Positions 34,571 through 47,079 of a stretch of DNA of 64,000 nt are shown here, piece after piece; position 1 is the stretch's first letter, and each line of letters opens with the position of its first letter. A model generated the notes under the pieces. The model saw only the letters and a program-made list of their open reading frames with translations, was not told the DNA's origin and did not search any database. The DNA comes from Theropithecus gelada. Its lineage: Eukaryota; Chordata; Mammalia; Primates; Cercopithecidae. A program made the translations under genes and the position numbers. The stretch covers positions 64,623,582 through 64,687,581 of the forward strand of contig NC_037668.1 of NCBI RefSeq assembly GCF_003255815.1. Reading direction: 5' to 3'.

Positions 34571-35464
34571 CCTTGTGATCTATAAAGAGAAGTGAGGTCG
34601 TGCTGGCCTCTCTGTGAGAGTTCCCCACCTCCGAAGGCCCAGCTTCCTTTAGGAAACAATCCCCAGTGAGATGTCCCCCTCAACCCCCAGCAGCCTCTTG
34701 CATGCTTTCCAGGTTGGTGCGACCTCGGAGGCACCTCTGCATTGAATGGCTGTATGGACAAAGGCCTTCCAAAGCAGGCAATGCGTGGAACTGTCCCTGG
34801 TGACCTGAGCCTCAGATTGTATCCATTTGTCCATCATCCCGAGACAAAGAATTAGCTGGTGAGGATGAAGAGACAGAGTTTAAAGCCAGAGCCTTCTCCT
34901 AAGGAGAGGCAAAGCCCTGGGAGGCCAGCTGGGGATCCTCTGTACCACTGTGGCCATGAAGACCCCATGGAAAAATGCATGCAGAGGCAGGAGGTGCTAA
35001 GAAGCCATGGTCCTGGTCTGGGCAAGAAGAGAGTCACTCATTAGTACGGGGACACTAGGCTGCTTACACAGCTGGGTGAGGTCTGGCACAGATGGGCCAA
35101 CTGTGTTGGGCTGCTGTACTCCTCTGGACAGCACCGGAGTCCTCCTCCATGTCTTGCCTGGAGACAGGCACCAGCTGAGGGTTCAGGATTTCTCAGAGCT
35201 CAGGTGATCTCCCTGTGGAGGGGGGCCCTGAGCCCCAGCCTGGGAGCTTCATCTATAGCAGCTGGCAAACACGCCAGGGGAGGAAATCAGACCAGGAGGC
35301 TCCATGACTCAGGGGTGGCCTCCATACAGTGACACCTCTTCCCTCCGCACACGTGCAGCATCCATAGACAAGTTGGACCACTGGAAACCAAACCCCCACA
35401 TCTCTGCCCTTCTGATATAATCAACATGGACCAGGGCTCCCCGTATGCGGGGCTCCAACTTGGA
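34571..35464. other. unique sequence, no gene seen
   Basis: No repeat family or exon recognised. Confidence 0.45.
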
Positions 35465-35640
35465 TACTTTCTCATGTTCATCTTTTATAGTTTTCAGTTA
35501 CTCTGAAAGGGTCAGCTCCTGATACCCACTGGATAGATGAGAAAATGGAGGCTCAGTGAAATGACTTGCCCAAGACCATGCCCACAGTGAGTAGCAGTGC
35601 CTGATTTCAAGACCATTCATGTCCCTTCCACTACCCCCGC
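35465..35640 (-). mobile_element. MIR SINE
   Basis: GATGAGAAAATGGAGGCTCA, then ATGACTTGCCCAAGACCATG, then CCCTTCCACTACC. Confidence 0.8.
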
Positions 35641-35814
35641 CTTCGCCAAGCTACCCCACATGATATGACCAGTGCAGCCATCACTAATACCATCAAACTC
35701 AAACCTCAAGTGCCACGTTGAAAAGAGGAATCTCCAGGCATATGACAAACATCCTGCGGGGGACAGAGCCCATAGGAAGGTCCCCATAGCTGCCATCTGC
35801 CACCATCACAGCCC
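35641..35814. other. unique sequence
   Basis: Nothing recognised. Confidence 0.4.
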
Positions 35815-35954
35815 AAGCCCATTAGCTAAGTCAGTTTCCTAGGGAAGGTTTTGAAACGCTGTTAATTCCCCCAATTATAAGACAAATGTTTGTTGATCCC
35901 GTCAAGGTTCATCACACAGTAGTGCCACCTGAGTGACAGCTAAATCCGAGGGGC
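35815..35954. promoter_or_regulatory. candidate conserved element
   Basis: ACGCTGTTAATTCCCCCAAT, then TTGTTGATCCCGTCAAGG, then TAGTGCCACCTGAGTGACAG. CpG-retaining unique block next to a MIR3. Confidence 0.3.
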
Positions 35955-36144
35955 CCAGTGCCATGGAGTGGAAAGTGTGCGGTACCTGAAAAAGCAGGCT
36001 CAAATCTCATCCCAGAGCTGTCCTCACTCAGAGTATGACCTTGGGCGAGTCACTTAACCATCCTGGACTTCTATTTCCTCGCCTGTCAAATGAAGGAGTT
36101 GAATTATATGGTCCCCAAGGTCCTCTCGGGCTGAACTTTCCAGA
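35955..36144 (+). mobile_element. MIR3-type SINE
   Basis: GAGTATGACCTTGGGCGAGT, then CTATTTCCTCGCCTGTCAAA, then the MIR3-specific GGTCCCCAAGGTCCTCTCGG end. Confidence 0.85.
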
Positions 36145-36300
36145 AGACGGTGATTCGTGATTCAATTAAAGTTTACCAGGCTGCCTATCAGAAAATTTAA
36201 TGACTCTTCCGAGTTGACCAAGGCAGGCAAAAAAGATTATAAATGTAATTTCATTGAAATGGGAAAAGATGAGAATAAGCAAGCAAATAACATCTGAACA
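36145..36300. promoter_or_regulatory. candidate conserved element
   Basis: ATTCGTGATTCAATTAAAGT, TCAGAAAATTTAATGACTCT, GATTATAAATGTAATTTCAT. AT-rich, non-repetitive, homeodomain-like cores. Confidence 0.35.
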
Positions 36301-36689
36301 CAGGCCACACTTACCAGCGAACAGTGAGTCACTGCCTTTGCGTGGGGGAAAAAAGAATGAAATTGGATTCTCTGGAGCTCACATGGACTTGTTTTCCCAG
36401 AGCCTTGCAGAGGGCTTGCCATAGCCAGGGGATAGATGAGACTCTTGGGGTTAACTAGAAATTGGGGGAGAGAGGTCCCAGGGGAATGTGATTTAAGCCA
36501 ACCTAAAAGAGGAATTTATGACGACTGCAGTCATTTCTTCTCCATTTGACCCACAGGCCTCCAGACTTGCTGGGATGTGGTTCTGAAAGATTCTGAGATA
36601 GTTTAGACTGAGTCTCAACGGGAATTTTGTTCCCTGGGAGGTTAAAGGTTCTCTGTGGAACCTCAATTCCCTAAGAAACATTTGCAAAG
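36301..36689. other. unique sequence
   Basis: Nothing recognised. Confidence 0.4.
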
Positions 36690-36970
36690 AGGGTAATTTA
36701 AGCAAAAATACTATTTGTTTCCCAATTTACAAGCAATTACACATGATTTACAGCCCAGCTTGCCTCTTGCACAAGCAGCTCTGTAATTTACAAGACCATA
36801 AAGTCGGGGGCTCCCATGCTCCCGCCACAATAAATCTGGCCTGGATGGTGACTTGGGGCGGAAATGATTAATCTGCCCTCTGAGGGATAAGCCAGCAGAG
36901 TGCTATATTAGCCAGGGAAGCATCGTGCTGAGATGGCACTTCTCAGCCCCACCCGTGACACCTGTTTTGC
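36690..36970. promoter_or_regulatory. candidate conserved element
   Basis: CCCAATTTACAAGCAATTAC, then CTGTAATTTACAAGACCATA (the word AATTTACAAG occurs twice), CACAATAAATCTGGCC, GAAATGATTAATCTGCC. The repeated word and homeodomain/HOX-like ATAAA cores suggest an enhancer. No conservation data here. Confidence 0.4.
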
Positions 36971-37779
36971 TCTGGAAGAGAAATTTGCCCCATGGTCCCA
37001 AGAGACAGGGACACAGGACATGCTAGCCAGGAAAGGATGCCAGCCAAAGGTGCAGGTCCAGCCACCTGTGCACTGATGTGCACATTATCTGTTGTCCTGA
37101 GGGTTCGCCCCAATTACCTCTCCACAGGCCCAGATCTGCATCAGGTGGGGCAGCTTGTGGCAGATTTGTGATGTCTCAAGCTGGACATGGTACCAGACAG
37201 GCTATCAGGCAAGTGACAGACCGAAAGGCCACGGTTTGGCCTGGACTGTAGCTAAAGAGTTTGCCAAGCCAACAAGGCCCTCGGACATTCATCAGAGCAG
37301 TCCGCCTTGGACTGGGTGGGTCTGGATCAGAGCCTCTTTGCCAGGACAGAGACGGCTAGGAGGTCAGCACCAGGGACAGCTCCAGCAAGGCTCTGCCTGG
37401 CTAAGGCTGAGGATGACCATGGTCTTTTGACTTCCCACAGTTGAACTTAGTGGGGGAGTGAAGGTGAGAAAAATTTCTAGCTTGAAAAACCTGACTGAAA
37501 ATGCAGGCCCTAATCTTTGTGGATCCATGTAAGAGCCCTCTTTTCTTCCTCACGAAGCCGGGTGTCTCTGGACATTCAGAAATCACTCTGAATACCACTG
37601 AATCCTTGATGGATTTAATCATAGCTTATTTCCAAGACCCTCCTCATCAGAACCCTCTTCCAGGACACAGACCACGCCCTGCCCCTTGGCATTCTCACCT
37701 TCATAAGGATTCTGATCTTCAGGCTTAGGTCCTGAGAAGAAAAGAATAATAGATCCAGGCACGGTGAGCCCCTCATTCA
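36971..37779. other. unique sequence, no gene seen
   Basis: A 91-codon frame (37155-37430) has no domain. No repeat named. Confidence 0.45.
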
Positions 37780-37920
37780 TTTATTCACCATATAATATAT
37801 AATAAGACCCACTATTTGCCAGATAATGTGCTTGTTTTGGGGGGATGCAATGGTTTAAAAAAGATGTATGGAATCCTTGCCCTCTTAATAGGTGAGAAGG
37901 ACAATTAAGTTAACGTTAAC
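37780..37920 (-). mobile_element. L2 LINE, antisense, part 1
   Basis: TCATTCATTTATTCACCATA, then CACTATTTGCCAGATAATGT, then GTATGGAATCCTTGCCCTCT. Continues after an inserted MIR. Confidence 0.75.
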
Positions 37921-38119
37921 AATCATGAATATTTGTTGAATTCTTATTAAGTATCAGGTCTTGTGTTGGGCCCCTTTATAGACAATATGTCATTTAATCT
38001 TCAAGCCACTCCATGCAGTAGATGATAGTATCAGATAATCACACAGTTAGCAAGAGGAGGGGCTAAAATTTGAAGTTAGACATCCTGACTCTAGGGCCTT
38101 CCCTTTTAACCACTAGACA
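37921..38119 (-). mobile_element. MIR SINE inserted in L2
   Basis: GAATATTTGTTGAATTCTTA, TATGTCATTTAATCTTCAAG, AATCACACAGTTAGCAAGAG, CCTTTTAACCACTAGACAAT. The CAGATGAGGAAAC core is deleted. Confidence 0.8.
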
Positions 38120-38165
38120 ATGACAATATAGTTTGATCAGTGCTGTGATGGAGTGCAAGAGCCTT
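38120..38165 (-). mobile_element. L2 LINE, antisense, part 2
   Basis: AGTGCTGTGATGGAGTGCAA matches the next antisense L2 segment. Confidence 0.55.
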
Positions 38166-38659
38166 TCTGGTCCTCTGATCCTCACTTCTCTTCTCCAGCT
38201 CCTCCTGGTCCTCCCTTCCTCACTGAGAGCTTAGACCAGGGGGTAAGTGCACCTGTGCCCTTTCTACTGGGACCCACAAATCTCTGAAATGCTTCTCACT
38301 CTGACGCTTTTCTCTGCCTTATCCTGGATTTCTGCTCCAATCTCCATGCCCAGCAGGGCCTGACTACCCTCTGCTCAGGGATCACTCTACAGCACATAGC
38401 TCACAGCCCTGAGAAAGCATGGGAAATGAGGGAGCAGAGACTCATGGGTCATCTGTGTCTCTATGGAAACACTGACACCAGAATGCAGAGCCACAGCCTA
38501 TGGTCTGGAAAGGAGGAGGCAGGTGACAGGTAGGAGGTAAAGAGGAAGCAGGATGGAAAACCAGGTAGGAAATCCAGCTTGACAGAAAGAGTGGTGTGGA
38601 CAAAGGGTTGGACCCATTGGCAATGCTCCTAGAAGGTAAACGACAAGAGGTGAAGGGTA
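38166..38659. other. unique sequence
   Basis: Nothing recognised. Confidence 0.4.
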
Positions 38660-38880
38660 GAGGGTTAAGATAATGCACTTGGGTGCCAGACACACCGAGG
38701 CAGAAGCCCAACTTTACCACCTATAGACAGGTTACTTAAACTCTCTAAGGCTCTGTTTTCTCATCTATAAAATGGGGCCAATAATAGCAAAAGCACATCC
38801 TGCTATGATACTTGAGATAACAGATCTATGATAAATAGTAAGCACTCAATAAACGATAGCAATAATGTGATAATAATGAC
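38660..38880 (+). mobile_element. MIR SINE, near full length
   Basis: GTTACTTAAACTCTCTAAGG, TTTTCTCATCTATAAAATGG, then TAGTAAGCACTCAATAAACG. Both ends recognisable. Confidence 0.92.
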
Positions 38881-39179
38881 TTATACTTTGCCCAGTGAGC
38901 CTGTCCTGAAGAACCTGGTCCCAGGCAACAGAGGCCCAGATTCAGTGCCAGGCCGTTGGGTGTGTTTTCCACTAGGCCCTCTGTCTCACTGAGAAACTGA
39001 GCTGGCAGAGCACTGGGGTTCTGTGATGGTGGCAGACTCTCTGCCCCAATCCTTCCCCAGCTACTCACATCTCTTGCAGGCAGACACATCCCTGGAAGCT
39101 TTTACAGTGAGCAATGGGAGCACTGTTATTCACTTCCTCACAGTTTCACCTGCTCTTCTCTCTCTATTTCGCTCTCTCC
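38881..39179. other. unique sequence
   Basis: Nothing recognised. Confidence 0.4.
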
Positions 39180-39222
39180 CTCTCCCTCTGTGTGTGTGTG
39201 TGTGTATGTGTGTGTGTGTCTG
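39180..39222. repeat. (TG)n microsatellite with CT flank
   Basis: CCCTCTCCCTC, then TGTGTG with one TATG interruption. Confidence 0.95.
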
Positions 39223-40429
39223 CTTTGTTTCCCTCTGTTCATGCTCCCTCCATATATTTATTTTTGTCCCTGCCCTTCCTGTCTGTGCCCCTCCCCCACC
39301 ATCACTCCCACTACCCCACAGGGCAGGAAAACTGGTGGCCATTGGGAGTGACACACATTCCCATAAGGCAGGTCAGAAGCACATTGTCAAGGGGTTGACT
39401 GAGTATCCTACCTGCAGGTGTTGATACTCCCCCAAGAGCGGGGAACGTTTTAACCTCTTTCCAAACAAGCTTTGGGCAGCTCTGAAGATACTTCCACCTG
39501 CCCTTTCAAAGGTCCCTCACTAGTAGCTCCTCTGCCTCTCTCACATGCACCTAGTCAGCCCACTGGTCACACGCACAGGGGCATGGTCCCAGTAGCTGCC
39601 CCTCCTTACAGTCTGGAGCCACCACAGCTGCTGGCCCCATCTGCCACAGCTCCACGTGAGGCAAGGCCAGGACCTCCTGGGGCCTTTGCAGTGACATTCA
39701 GGCTGGCAACTGGGTAGCAACGTGGTCCCCATTTCCTCAGCAGTGGGTGTCGCAGGAGCAGATGTGCCTGTCGGGACAGCATTGACACCCCCACCTGGGA
39801 AGCACTCTCTACTGTTGTTTGACAATCGACAATCTGAGCAAACAGAATGACTCATCCAGAGACAAAGCCAAGGCAGGCAGCTTTTCCAACCCTCTCCCAA
39901 GGGAGGTGAACTAATTTGGGGGCTTTGTCAAAGTGCCCACTCCCTTCTCTCTCTACTCCCCATGAAGAGGCCAGATGAATGAAATTGATGCCATATGCCA
40001 CCCTCTCTTCCCCCAAATTACACTGGCTCCCAAGGCAAAGCAATCCTTCCAGAAAACCAAACCGGCATCCTCCAGCTCATCCCCCAAGTCAAAACCTGAA
40101 GGTTACCATGCCAAGAGTGTCATCAGGGGCTGAGCAGGGCCCCACAAATGGCAGGAGCCAGTCAAGACAGCCAGGGGGAGAAATGGACCTAAACAGCTCA
40201 GGGACGTCACACCTGCCCCTCAGAAACCAGCAAGGGGCTGTGTCTGGTCATTCTCCCTCCATCCTGTGAGAACAGCAAACGGTTAATAAGGAGACAGGGC
40301 CCACGTTCAAGTCTGCCACCTGGGAGCAGAGTTAGATTTGGGTTTTGGTTTTGTTTTGTTTTTGGAAGCAAGTTTGATCTTGACAAATTAACCGCCTCCC
40401 AACACACACATAATCACTGACAGATAGAT
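39223..40429. other. unique sequence, no gene seen
   Basis: Opposing frames at 39541-39900 minus and 39472-39717 plus without domains. A small (GTTTT)n patch near 40335-40365. Confidence 0.45.
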
Positions 40430-40670
40430 TTATTTATCCATTCATTCAACATTTGTTGGCACTAACCATGTGCCAAGCCTGTTGCTAGGCCCTGAAGGTG
40501 CATAATGAAAATCCTAATGGTGGAATAAGTACTGGAGTAGAGACCTGTGTAAGGTACCCTGGATGTGCATCATGAGGAAAGAGTCACTACTTTCTGAGGG
40601 TATTCGAAAGGGCTTCATTGTAGAGAGGACACTGGCATAAGCAACAGGATAAGTGAAATTCACTAAAGGA
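40430..40670 (-). mobile_element. L2 LINE, antisense 3' end
   Basis: CCATTCATTCAACATTTGTT, then TAACCATGTGCCAAGCCTGT. The body GAAAGGGCTTCATTGTAGAG follows. Confidence 0.8.
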
Positions 40671-41399
40671 AACCACGGAACTCACAGAGTTCAATGCAGT
40701 CTTGGGTCCTGGCTTCAGGCTGTAACACACATCTTCTCAAACCCAACTGGGCATGACACACCCAGAAATCACAGAGCTTTCCATGGAACCCCATGAGGAT
40801 GTGAATGGACAGACCTCTATCATGTGAGCTAAGAACAATTCAGCTAATCGAAACTATGACCATATGAAAAATGGCAATATGAAATACTGTTAAAAATTTT
40901 GGCAGGGGAAAAATTATATAATACCGGTGTTATCTCCAATGGCAGTGTGAAGGGCAAGGTTGACAGGTAGGGTAAGGATGCTTGATGTCAGGTGTGATAT
41001 CCAAAAACTGAACAGTCATTCGCCACATCAGCTGCTTCTGCTTTCTGGAGACCCACGTTAGCAGGCACCAAAGGTTTAATAAACACATACAGAGGCAGGA
41101 TTGACTGGGAAAATTTTATCAACCAACCACACAGTTTCTGCAATTTGGGAAAAGACCACTCTCTGATAGGAGGTGGAATGGGTCTCTCTGCTTCTGAAAC
41201 TACCTTAATGTGAATTAGGAGGGCATCCGCATGTCTTCCACAGGTGGTGAGTGGGGCCACCGTACCATATTAGGCCTCATTGCCCTCAGGAAATTCCTTA
41301 AACACCAGAGTCTGAAATCAGAGGTCCGCATACACTGACTCAAACGACATTTCTAGCTTTTCTCTCATTCCAGTCCTCTAATCTAGCTGGGTCATTCTA
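40671..41399. other. unique or unclassified old sequence
   Basis: No confident family. A 90-codon minus-strand frame (40988-41260) has no domain. Confidence 0.4.
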
Positions 41400-41500
41400 C
41401 ACACCATTCACCTCACATTCTCTACTCTTTTGCCCACCATTGGAAGCTCAATTCCTGGCATGAAAATGGTACTCAGTAAATATTTTTTGAACAAATAAAA
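41400..41500 (+). mobile_element. L2 LINE, 3' terminus
   Basis: CAATTCCTGGCATGAAAATG, then ACTCAGTAAATATTTTTTGA. A short GGATGGATGGGTGGATGAAT tail-derived repeat follows (41502-41530). Confidence 0.65.
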
Positions 41501-42924
41501 GGATGGATGGGTGGATGAATGGTTGGACAGGTCAGTGAATTCCTATCACAATGCCATTTGCTCTGATTAGAGTAAGTCTCCCCAGATCTAGCTTGTCTTG
41601 GAGAACTGGCTCTGAACACTTCACCTCTAGGGTTCCTCTTCCCCAGCCCACTCCATTGCACATAGATTACTTGTTCCTCTTCATTGCTGGTCATGGGTCT
41701 GCCATGCTCACTGGGAAATCAATCATGCTTTGATTCCACAGATTGCCCTGCAGTGTCTCTTATATTCCTCTTGGTTTTGTAATTGGTTTTTCATGACTTT
41801 GTTCCCCCAATAGTCTTTGACTACCACAAGAAGAATGATCCTATATTTTATTCCAAGACAGTCCTGGACCATTGGACAAGTCCCAGTAGGAACTGACTAG
41901 GTGATGATGTGCTCATAAAGCCCTTGTTGGGGAGCCATGCAAAGCTGTGAGATACCACCAGCCAGGCAAAGCAAAACTGGCCTCTCTCCGGCTCTGCTGC
42001 TGTGGGACTTTGGCTGACCACTTGCTGCTGGACCTCCTGGACATAGTCTGGCTCTTCTGTGGCCCTTCCCTTGGAGGACCTCCTTCACCACCTGGTTCTG
42101 GTAGGGCTGTCAGTTATAGAGCATCTTCTCCAAGCCATAGAGATGGGCAAGCGTCTAAAATGGCAAATCAGCCTTATCATCCTTCTGACTCCAGGATAGT
42201 CAGACCAAGTCCAGGTCAACCGGAAGGGCTTTATTCAAGAGCTTGGAGGGGAAACATCCTTCCCACACAAATGGAAGCCTGCCTTTGCCATAGAATTGAA
42301 TGAAGCTGCAGCTAGGCCTCACAGAAGCAAAGTCAAGGGAGAGCATGGTTTGATCACCCAGGTCTAGCCACATCTGAACCAGTCTACCTCTAGACTGCCC
42401 AATTCTGAGGACCTGCTAATTCCCTTTTTACTTAACACACTTACAGTTGGGCCTCTAAAATCAAGAGAATCCAGGGTCTAAGTCCTCCCTCTGTGCCTTA
42501 AGAAGGATGGGAGATGTGCAAATTGCTTCACTTCCAGAGAGGGACAGTGGGGAAAGGTTATACTTGGATATCAGAAGCCTCTTAGAAGTTCTTGGCGGCT
42601 CCTAGAACCTTGCCCCAATCCCAGGGAGGCTCCTGGGTGGCCTTCGGCAGCTCTGATCCTCAATGCTCAAAGACTTCTAGGTGGATGGCAGGGCAAAGGA
42701 GACTGCTGCCTGCCATCTCCTCTCCAGCAGAGTCATCAGCTTCCACATTCCTCTACCTGACACCCTCCTTTTCTTCTGCTCTTCTTGCAGCCACATGATA
42801 CAAACAGGCCCGCCCACAGTCACAGAGCCCTGGAGACACCCTTTTGGAGGGAACGGGGAAACTTCTCCAGCTTACCTCTCCGCAAAGTGCTTCTGCGGCA
42901 GAACCACTCCCCAGGGCCTGGCAC
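41501..42924. other. unique or unclassified sequence, no gene seen
   Basis: The 118-codon frame at 41947-42303 has no domain. The segment could hold an old LTR or ERV piece I cannot name. Confidence 0.35.
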
Positions 42925-43160
42925 CATCTGTTGTTAGAAATCCCCTTTGCTAATTATTAAACTTCTCTGAACGGAAATGAATCACAGAGCCAGGCAGGAG
43001 GGGGCTTGAGGAGGCACTGGCAATTTACTTAGCGGCAGTAATCATCCCAGCCAGGCCACACACGGAGGCTCCTGATTCATCTTTGGCACGGGCTCTGCCA
43101 CGTGCTCTGCATCCCAACGAGGCTGTTATTTCTGAAGGAGAATCCACGGGGCCTGGGAGG
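42925..43160. promoter_or_regulatory. candidate conserved element
   Basis: TTTGCTAATTATTAAACTTC, GGAAATGAATCACAGAGC, AGCGGCAGTAATCATCCCAG. CpG-retaining unique block with homeodomain-like cores. Confidence 0.35.
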
Positions 43161-43589
43161 CCTGGGAATTTCCTGCAGAACTTCAGTGGTCTGGAACCTG
43201 CTTGGAGCCCCTAAGGACCCCACTCTGCCTAGGCCCAAAGAGTCAGCCAGGGCTGAAAGTGGACAGATCCTGATGGAATGGACCAGGCCTTCCGTACTGA
43301 CTCTAGCATCTTGGAAGCAAAGTAACAGGCTCACGGCACCCCAGTCAGCTCCTAGATGAGGAAACACAACGATGTAATAGGATCTTATCCCTGAATTACA
43401 CCACAGAGAGAGTGGAAGGGGTAGGAGCAGGGTCTTGAGAAATGGGAGGTGGGTGCTATCCTAACGAGGGCTCCCACCACCTCCAGGGCTTCCCGTTGCC
43501 ACTCTTATTCCCCTTTCCCTCAGGTAGGCTGAGCCAGGTTACGTTCAGGGAGTCAAAATGAGTGTAGGGTGCTAGGAAAGAAAATACCC
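43161..43589. other. unique sequence
   Basis: Nothing recognised. Confidence 0.4.
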
Positions 43590-43800
43590 ATGTCTTGAGC
43601 ACTTTCTAGGGTCCAATCGCTTTGCCGTTTTCTCATGGAATCTGCCCAACCACCCGTGCAAGACAGGCATTATTCTCATTTAACAGACTAGAAAACTGAG
43701 GCTCAGAGAGGAAAAGTGACTCACCCAACGTCCCTCAGCAACCTGGGAGCAGAAGTCAGCCCAGTTCCATGTGACCTTTTTCTCTCTACTACACTAGGAG
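43590..43800 (-). mobile_element. MIR SINE, near full length
   Basis: TTGAGCACTTTCTAGGGTCC, AACTGAGGCTCAGAGAGGAA, AGTGACTCACCCAACGTCCC, CTCTCTACTACACTAG. Confidence 0.88.
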
Positions 43801-44089
43801 CTAAAGGATGGGGAGGAACATCTGTGTCCAGAGCAGGATTCATTGACACTCAGGGAAAGCACATGCGGGCCTGGCCTGCCCAGGCCGTAGCAGGCCCAGG
43901 GTCACCATCATCATCACCATCAGTTCTGAGCAGGTACCAGGTGCCCACTGGCCTTGAGAGTACAAAGACCTGAGAGGCTCCCACTGTAGACCCTTGGGAA
44001 GAAAGTCAGGTATCGGTGACCCATGCCAGTCTGGTATCTGCCCCAGGACAACAGAAGAAAAGCGAATCTCCAGGCAGTCCCTTCATGTA
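43801..44089. other. unique sequence
   Basis: Nothing recognised. Confidence 0.4.
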
Positions 44090-44379
44090 CCTATCCCTCC
44101 CTTGTTCAGATACTTCCAAGGCTACCCCCAGCCCTTAGGATAGCAAACAGAGGCCACCAGGACCCTGCAAATCCTGTCCCCTACCCGCCTCCTTAGAACC
44201 ATCACTCCACCTTTCCTCCCTGCGTTAGCAGCGCTGGACTTCTCTGGGATGGGAAAGTGCTTGCTATGTCTGCACACCAGGCCTTTCCTTGAGCTGTTTC
44301 TTCCACCAAAAACACCCTTCCCACACTCTTTGCCTGGCTACCTACTCTTTCTTTGGGTGTCAACCTAGACATCACTTCT
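44090..44379 (+). mobile_element. L2 LINE, part 1 (split by Alu)
   Basis: AGGCCTTTCCTTGAGCTGTT, then AACACCCTTCCCACACTCTT, then CTTTGGGTGTCAACCTAGAC: sense L2 body, resuming after the Alu. Confidence 0.8.
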
Positions 44380-44745
44380 CCCTCCCTTCCTTCCTTCCTT
44401 CCTTCCTTCCTTCCTTCCTTCCTTCCTTCTTTCCTTCCTTTCCTTTTTTTTTGAGACAGAATCTCGCTGTGTCATCCAGGCTGGAGTGCAGTGGCATGAT
44501 CTTGTCTCACTGCAACCTGCACCTCCCGGGTTCAACCAATTCTCCCGTCTCTCAGTCTCCTTAGTAACTGGGACTACAGGAATGTGTCACCATGCCCGGC
44601 TAATTTTTTTTTTTTTTTTGTATTTTTAACAGAGACAGAGTTTCACCATGTTGGTCAGACTGGTCTTAAACTCCTGACCTCAGGTGATCCACCTGCCTTG
44701 GCCTCCCAAAGTACTGTGATTACAGGCACGAGCCACTGCGCTGGG
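44380..44745 (-). mobile_element. Alu, antisense, with (TTCC)n tail microsatellite
   Basis: The insertion is bounded by a perfect 16-bp target-site duplication CCTAGACATCACTTCT (44364-44379 and 44746-44761). The tail side holds about 55 bp of TTCC units (44383-44440), so the microsatellite lies inside the insertion and is the modified A-tail (GGAA on the Alu strand). The body is a complete two-arm Alu. Confidence 0.96.
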
Positions 44746-44800
44746 CCTAGACATCACTTCTTTAGGGGAAAACTCTCTCAAAGCATGAAATGAGGCATGA
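44746..44800 (+). mobile_element. L2 LINE, part 2
   Basis: ACATCACTTCTTTAGGGGAA continues the L2 'TCACTTCCTCAGGGAAGCC' position. Confidence 0.6.
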
Positions 44801-45260
44801 AAAATGATTGTAGATGACGTAGCAGACGTTTATGATGCTGCGTGCCACGTCCTCCCAGCTCACCTGATTTCAGAACAGCTGTCGAGGACAATACCCTGTC
44901 CTTGTCTCACCTGAATTTTGGAAAGGTCACTCAGCCCTCATGAGAAACCAGGAAGTGTGAGGGGAAAGTAACGTATTGGGTGTTGGAAATTGCAGACGTG
45001 TGCCCAGCTTCTCTATCCTCCAGTGAGATGACTGTGGTGTGTTCAGCTTGGTTCTTCGGGCCATCATGGGATTGAGTCCCCTGCAAACCCATGAAATACT
45101 GAGCAGCAGCCAGCTCGGCATTCCATTGGCTTTTATCCCTTCCCTGCCTCAGTTTCTCCACACCTGCACTCCTGCTTCTTCCCAAGTAAACTGCCTGCCC
45201 TCATGTCCTTATTTTAGGCTCTGCTTTCAGAACAGGTGATCACAGAAAACTGTCTTTTTA
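44801..45260. other. unique sequence
   Basis: No repeat or gene recognised. Confidence 0.45.
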
Positions 45261-45340
45261 TTAGGTTGGTGCAAAAGTAATTGCATTTTTGGCCGTTACT
45301 TTCAATGACAGAAACCGCAATTACTCTTGTATCAACTTAA
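45261..45340. mobile_element. MADE1 (mariner-derived MITE), 80 bp
   Basis: Full 80-bp MADE1: TTAGGTTGGTGCAAAAGTAA at the left and CTTGTATCAACTTAA at the right, its terminal inverted repeats. The left flank is TA, the mariner target; the right flank is TC, so the duplication has decayed. MADE1 copies are the known source of miR-548-type hairpins. This copy has several arm mismatches. Confidence 0.95.
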
Positions 45341-45381
45341 TCCTTTATTAGTTATGTACCTATGTGTTAAAATATGTTAAC

Positions 45382-46335
<954 letters not shown>

Positions 46336-46425
46336 ATACATAAATAGCACATTGAGATTCAGGTTTTCACAAATAACATCGCTCAGGACAAGGCTAAAAA
46401 AATCAATGAGCTTATCTAAAGTTTT
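46336..46425. other. L1 tail/unique junction
   Basis: Short AT-rich sequence between the L1M end and the next Alu. Confidence 0.4.
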
Positions 46426-46720
<295 letters not shown>

Positions 46721-46849
46721 CTAAAGCTTTTAAAGAGAAAAACAATGAGAAGTAAATGATTATGGAAAACGGTATGCTGATAGAGCAAAAATTGTGAAGG
46801 TGGAATTTAAATGATCAGTTTTGGGAAGCCCTGCCCTAAAGGAGATGTT
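46721..46849. other. unique sequence
   Basis: Nothing recognised. Confidence 0.4.
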
Positions 46850-47070
46850 ATCCCCACTGCTGTGTGCTCCTGGGGCACCCTCCACTTTCTCCTTTTCCTG
46901 TCGCTCATTACAGCCGCAAATTCTTATTTTCTTGTCTGTTTTCCCCACTGGCCTGTAGGTCACATGAGAGGCCGCATGATAGCAGTAACCCGTCTGCCCC
47001 ATTCCTTTCCGTATCCCAGCATGTAGCAGGTGGGAAGTACTAATGAACAAGTGCTAAATTGGATGATATG
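46850..47070 (+). mobile_element. L2 LINE, 3' end
   Basis: CCCACTGGCCTGTAGGTCAC, then TATCCCAGCATGTAGCAGGT, then AAGTGCTAAATTGGATGA. Diverged sense L2. Confidence 0.6.
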
Positions 47071-47079
47071 AAATTAGAT

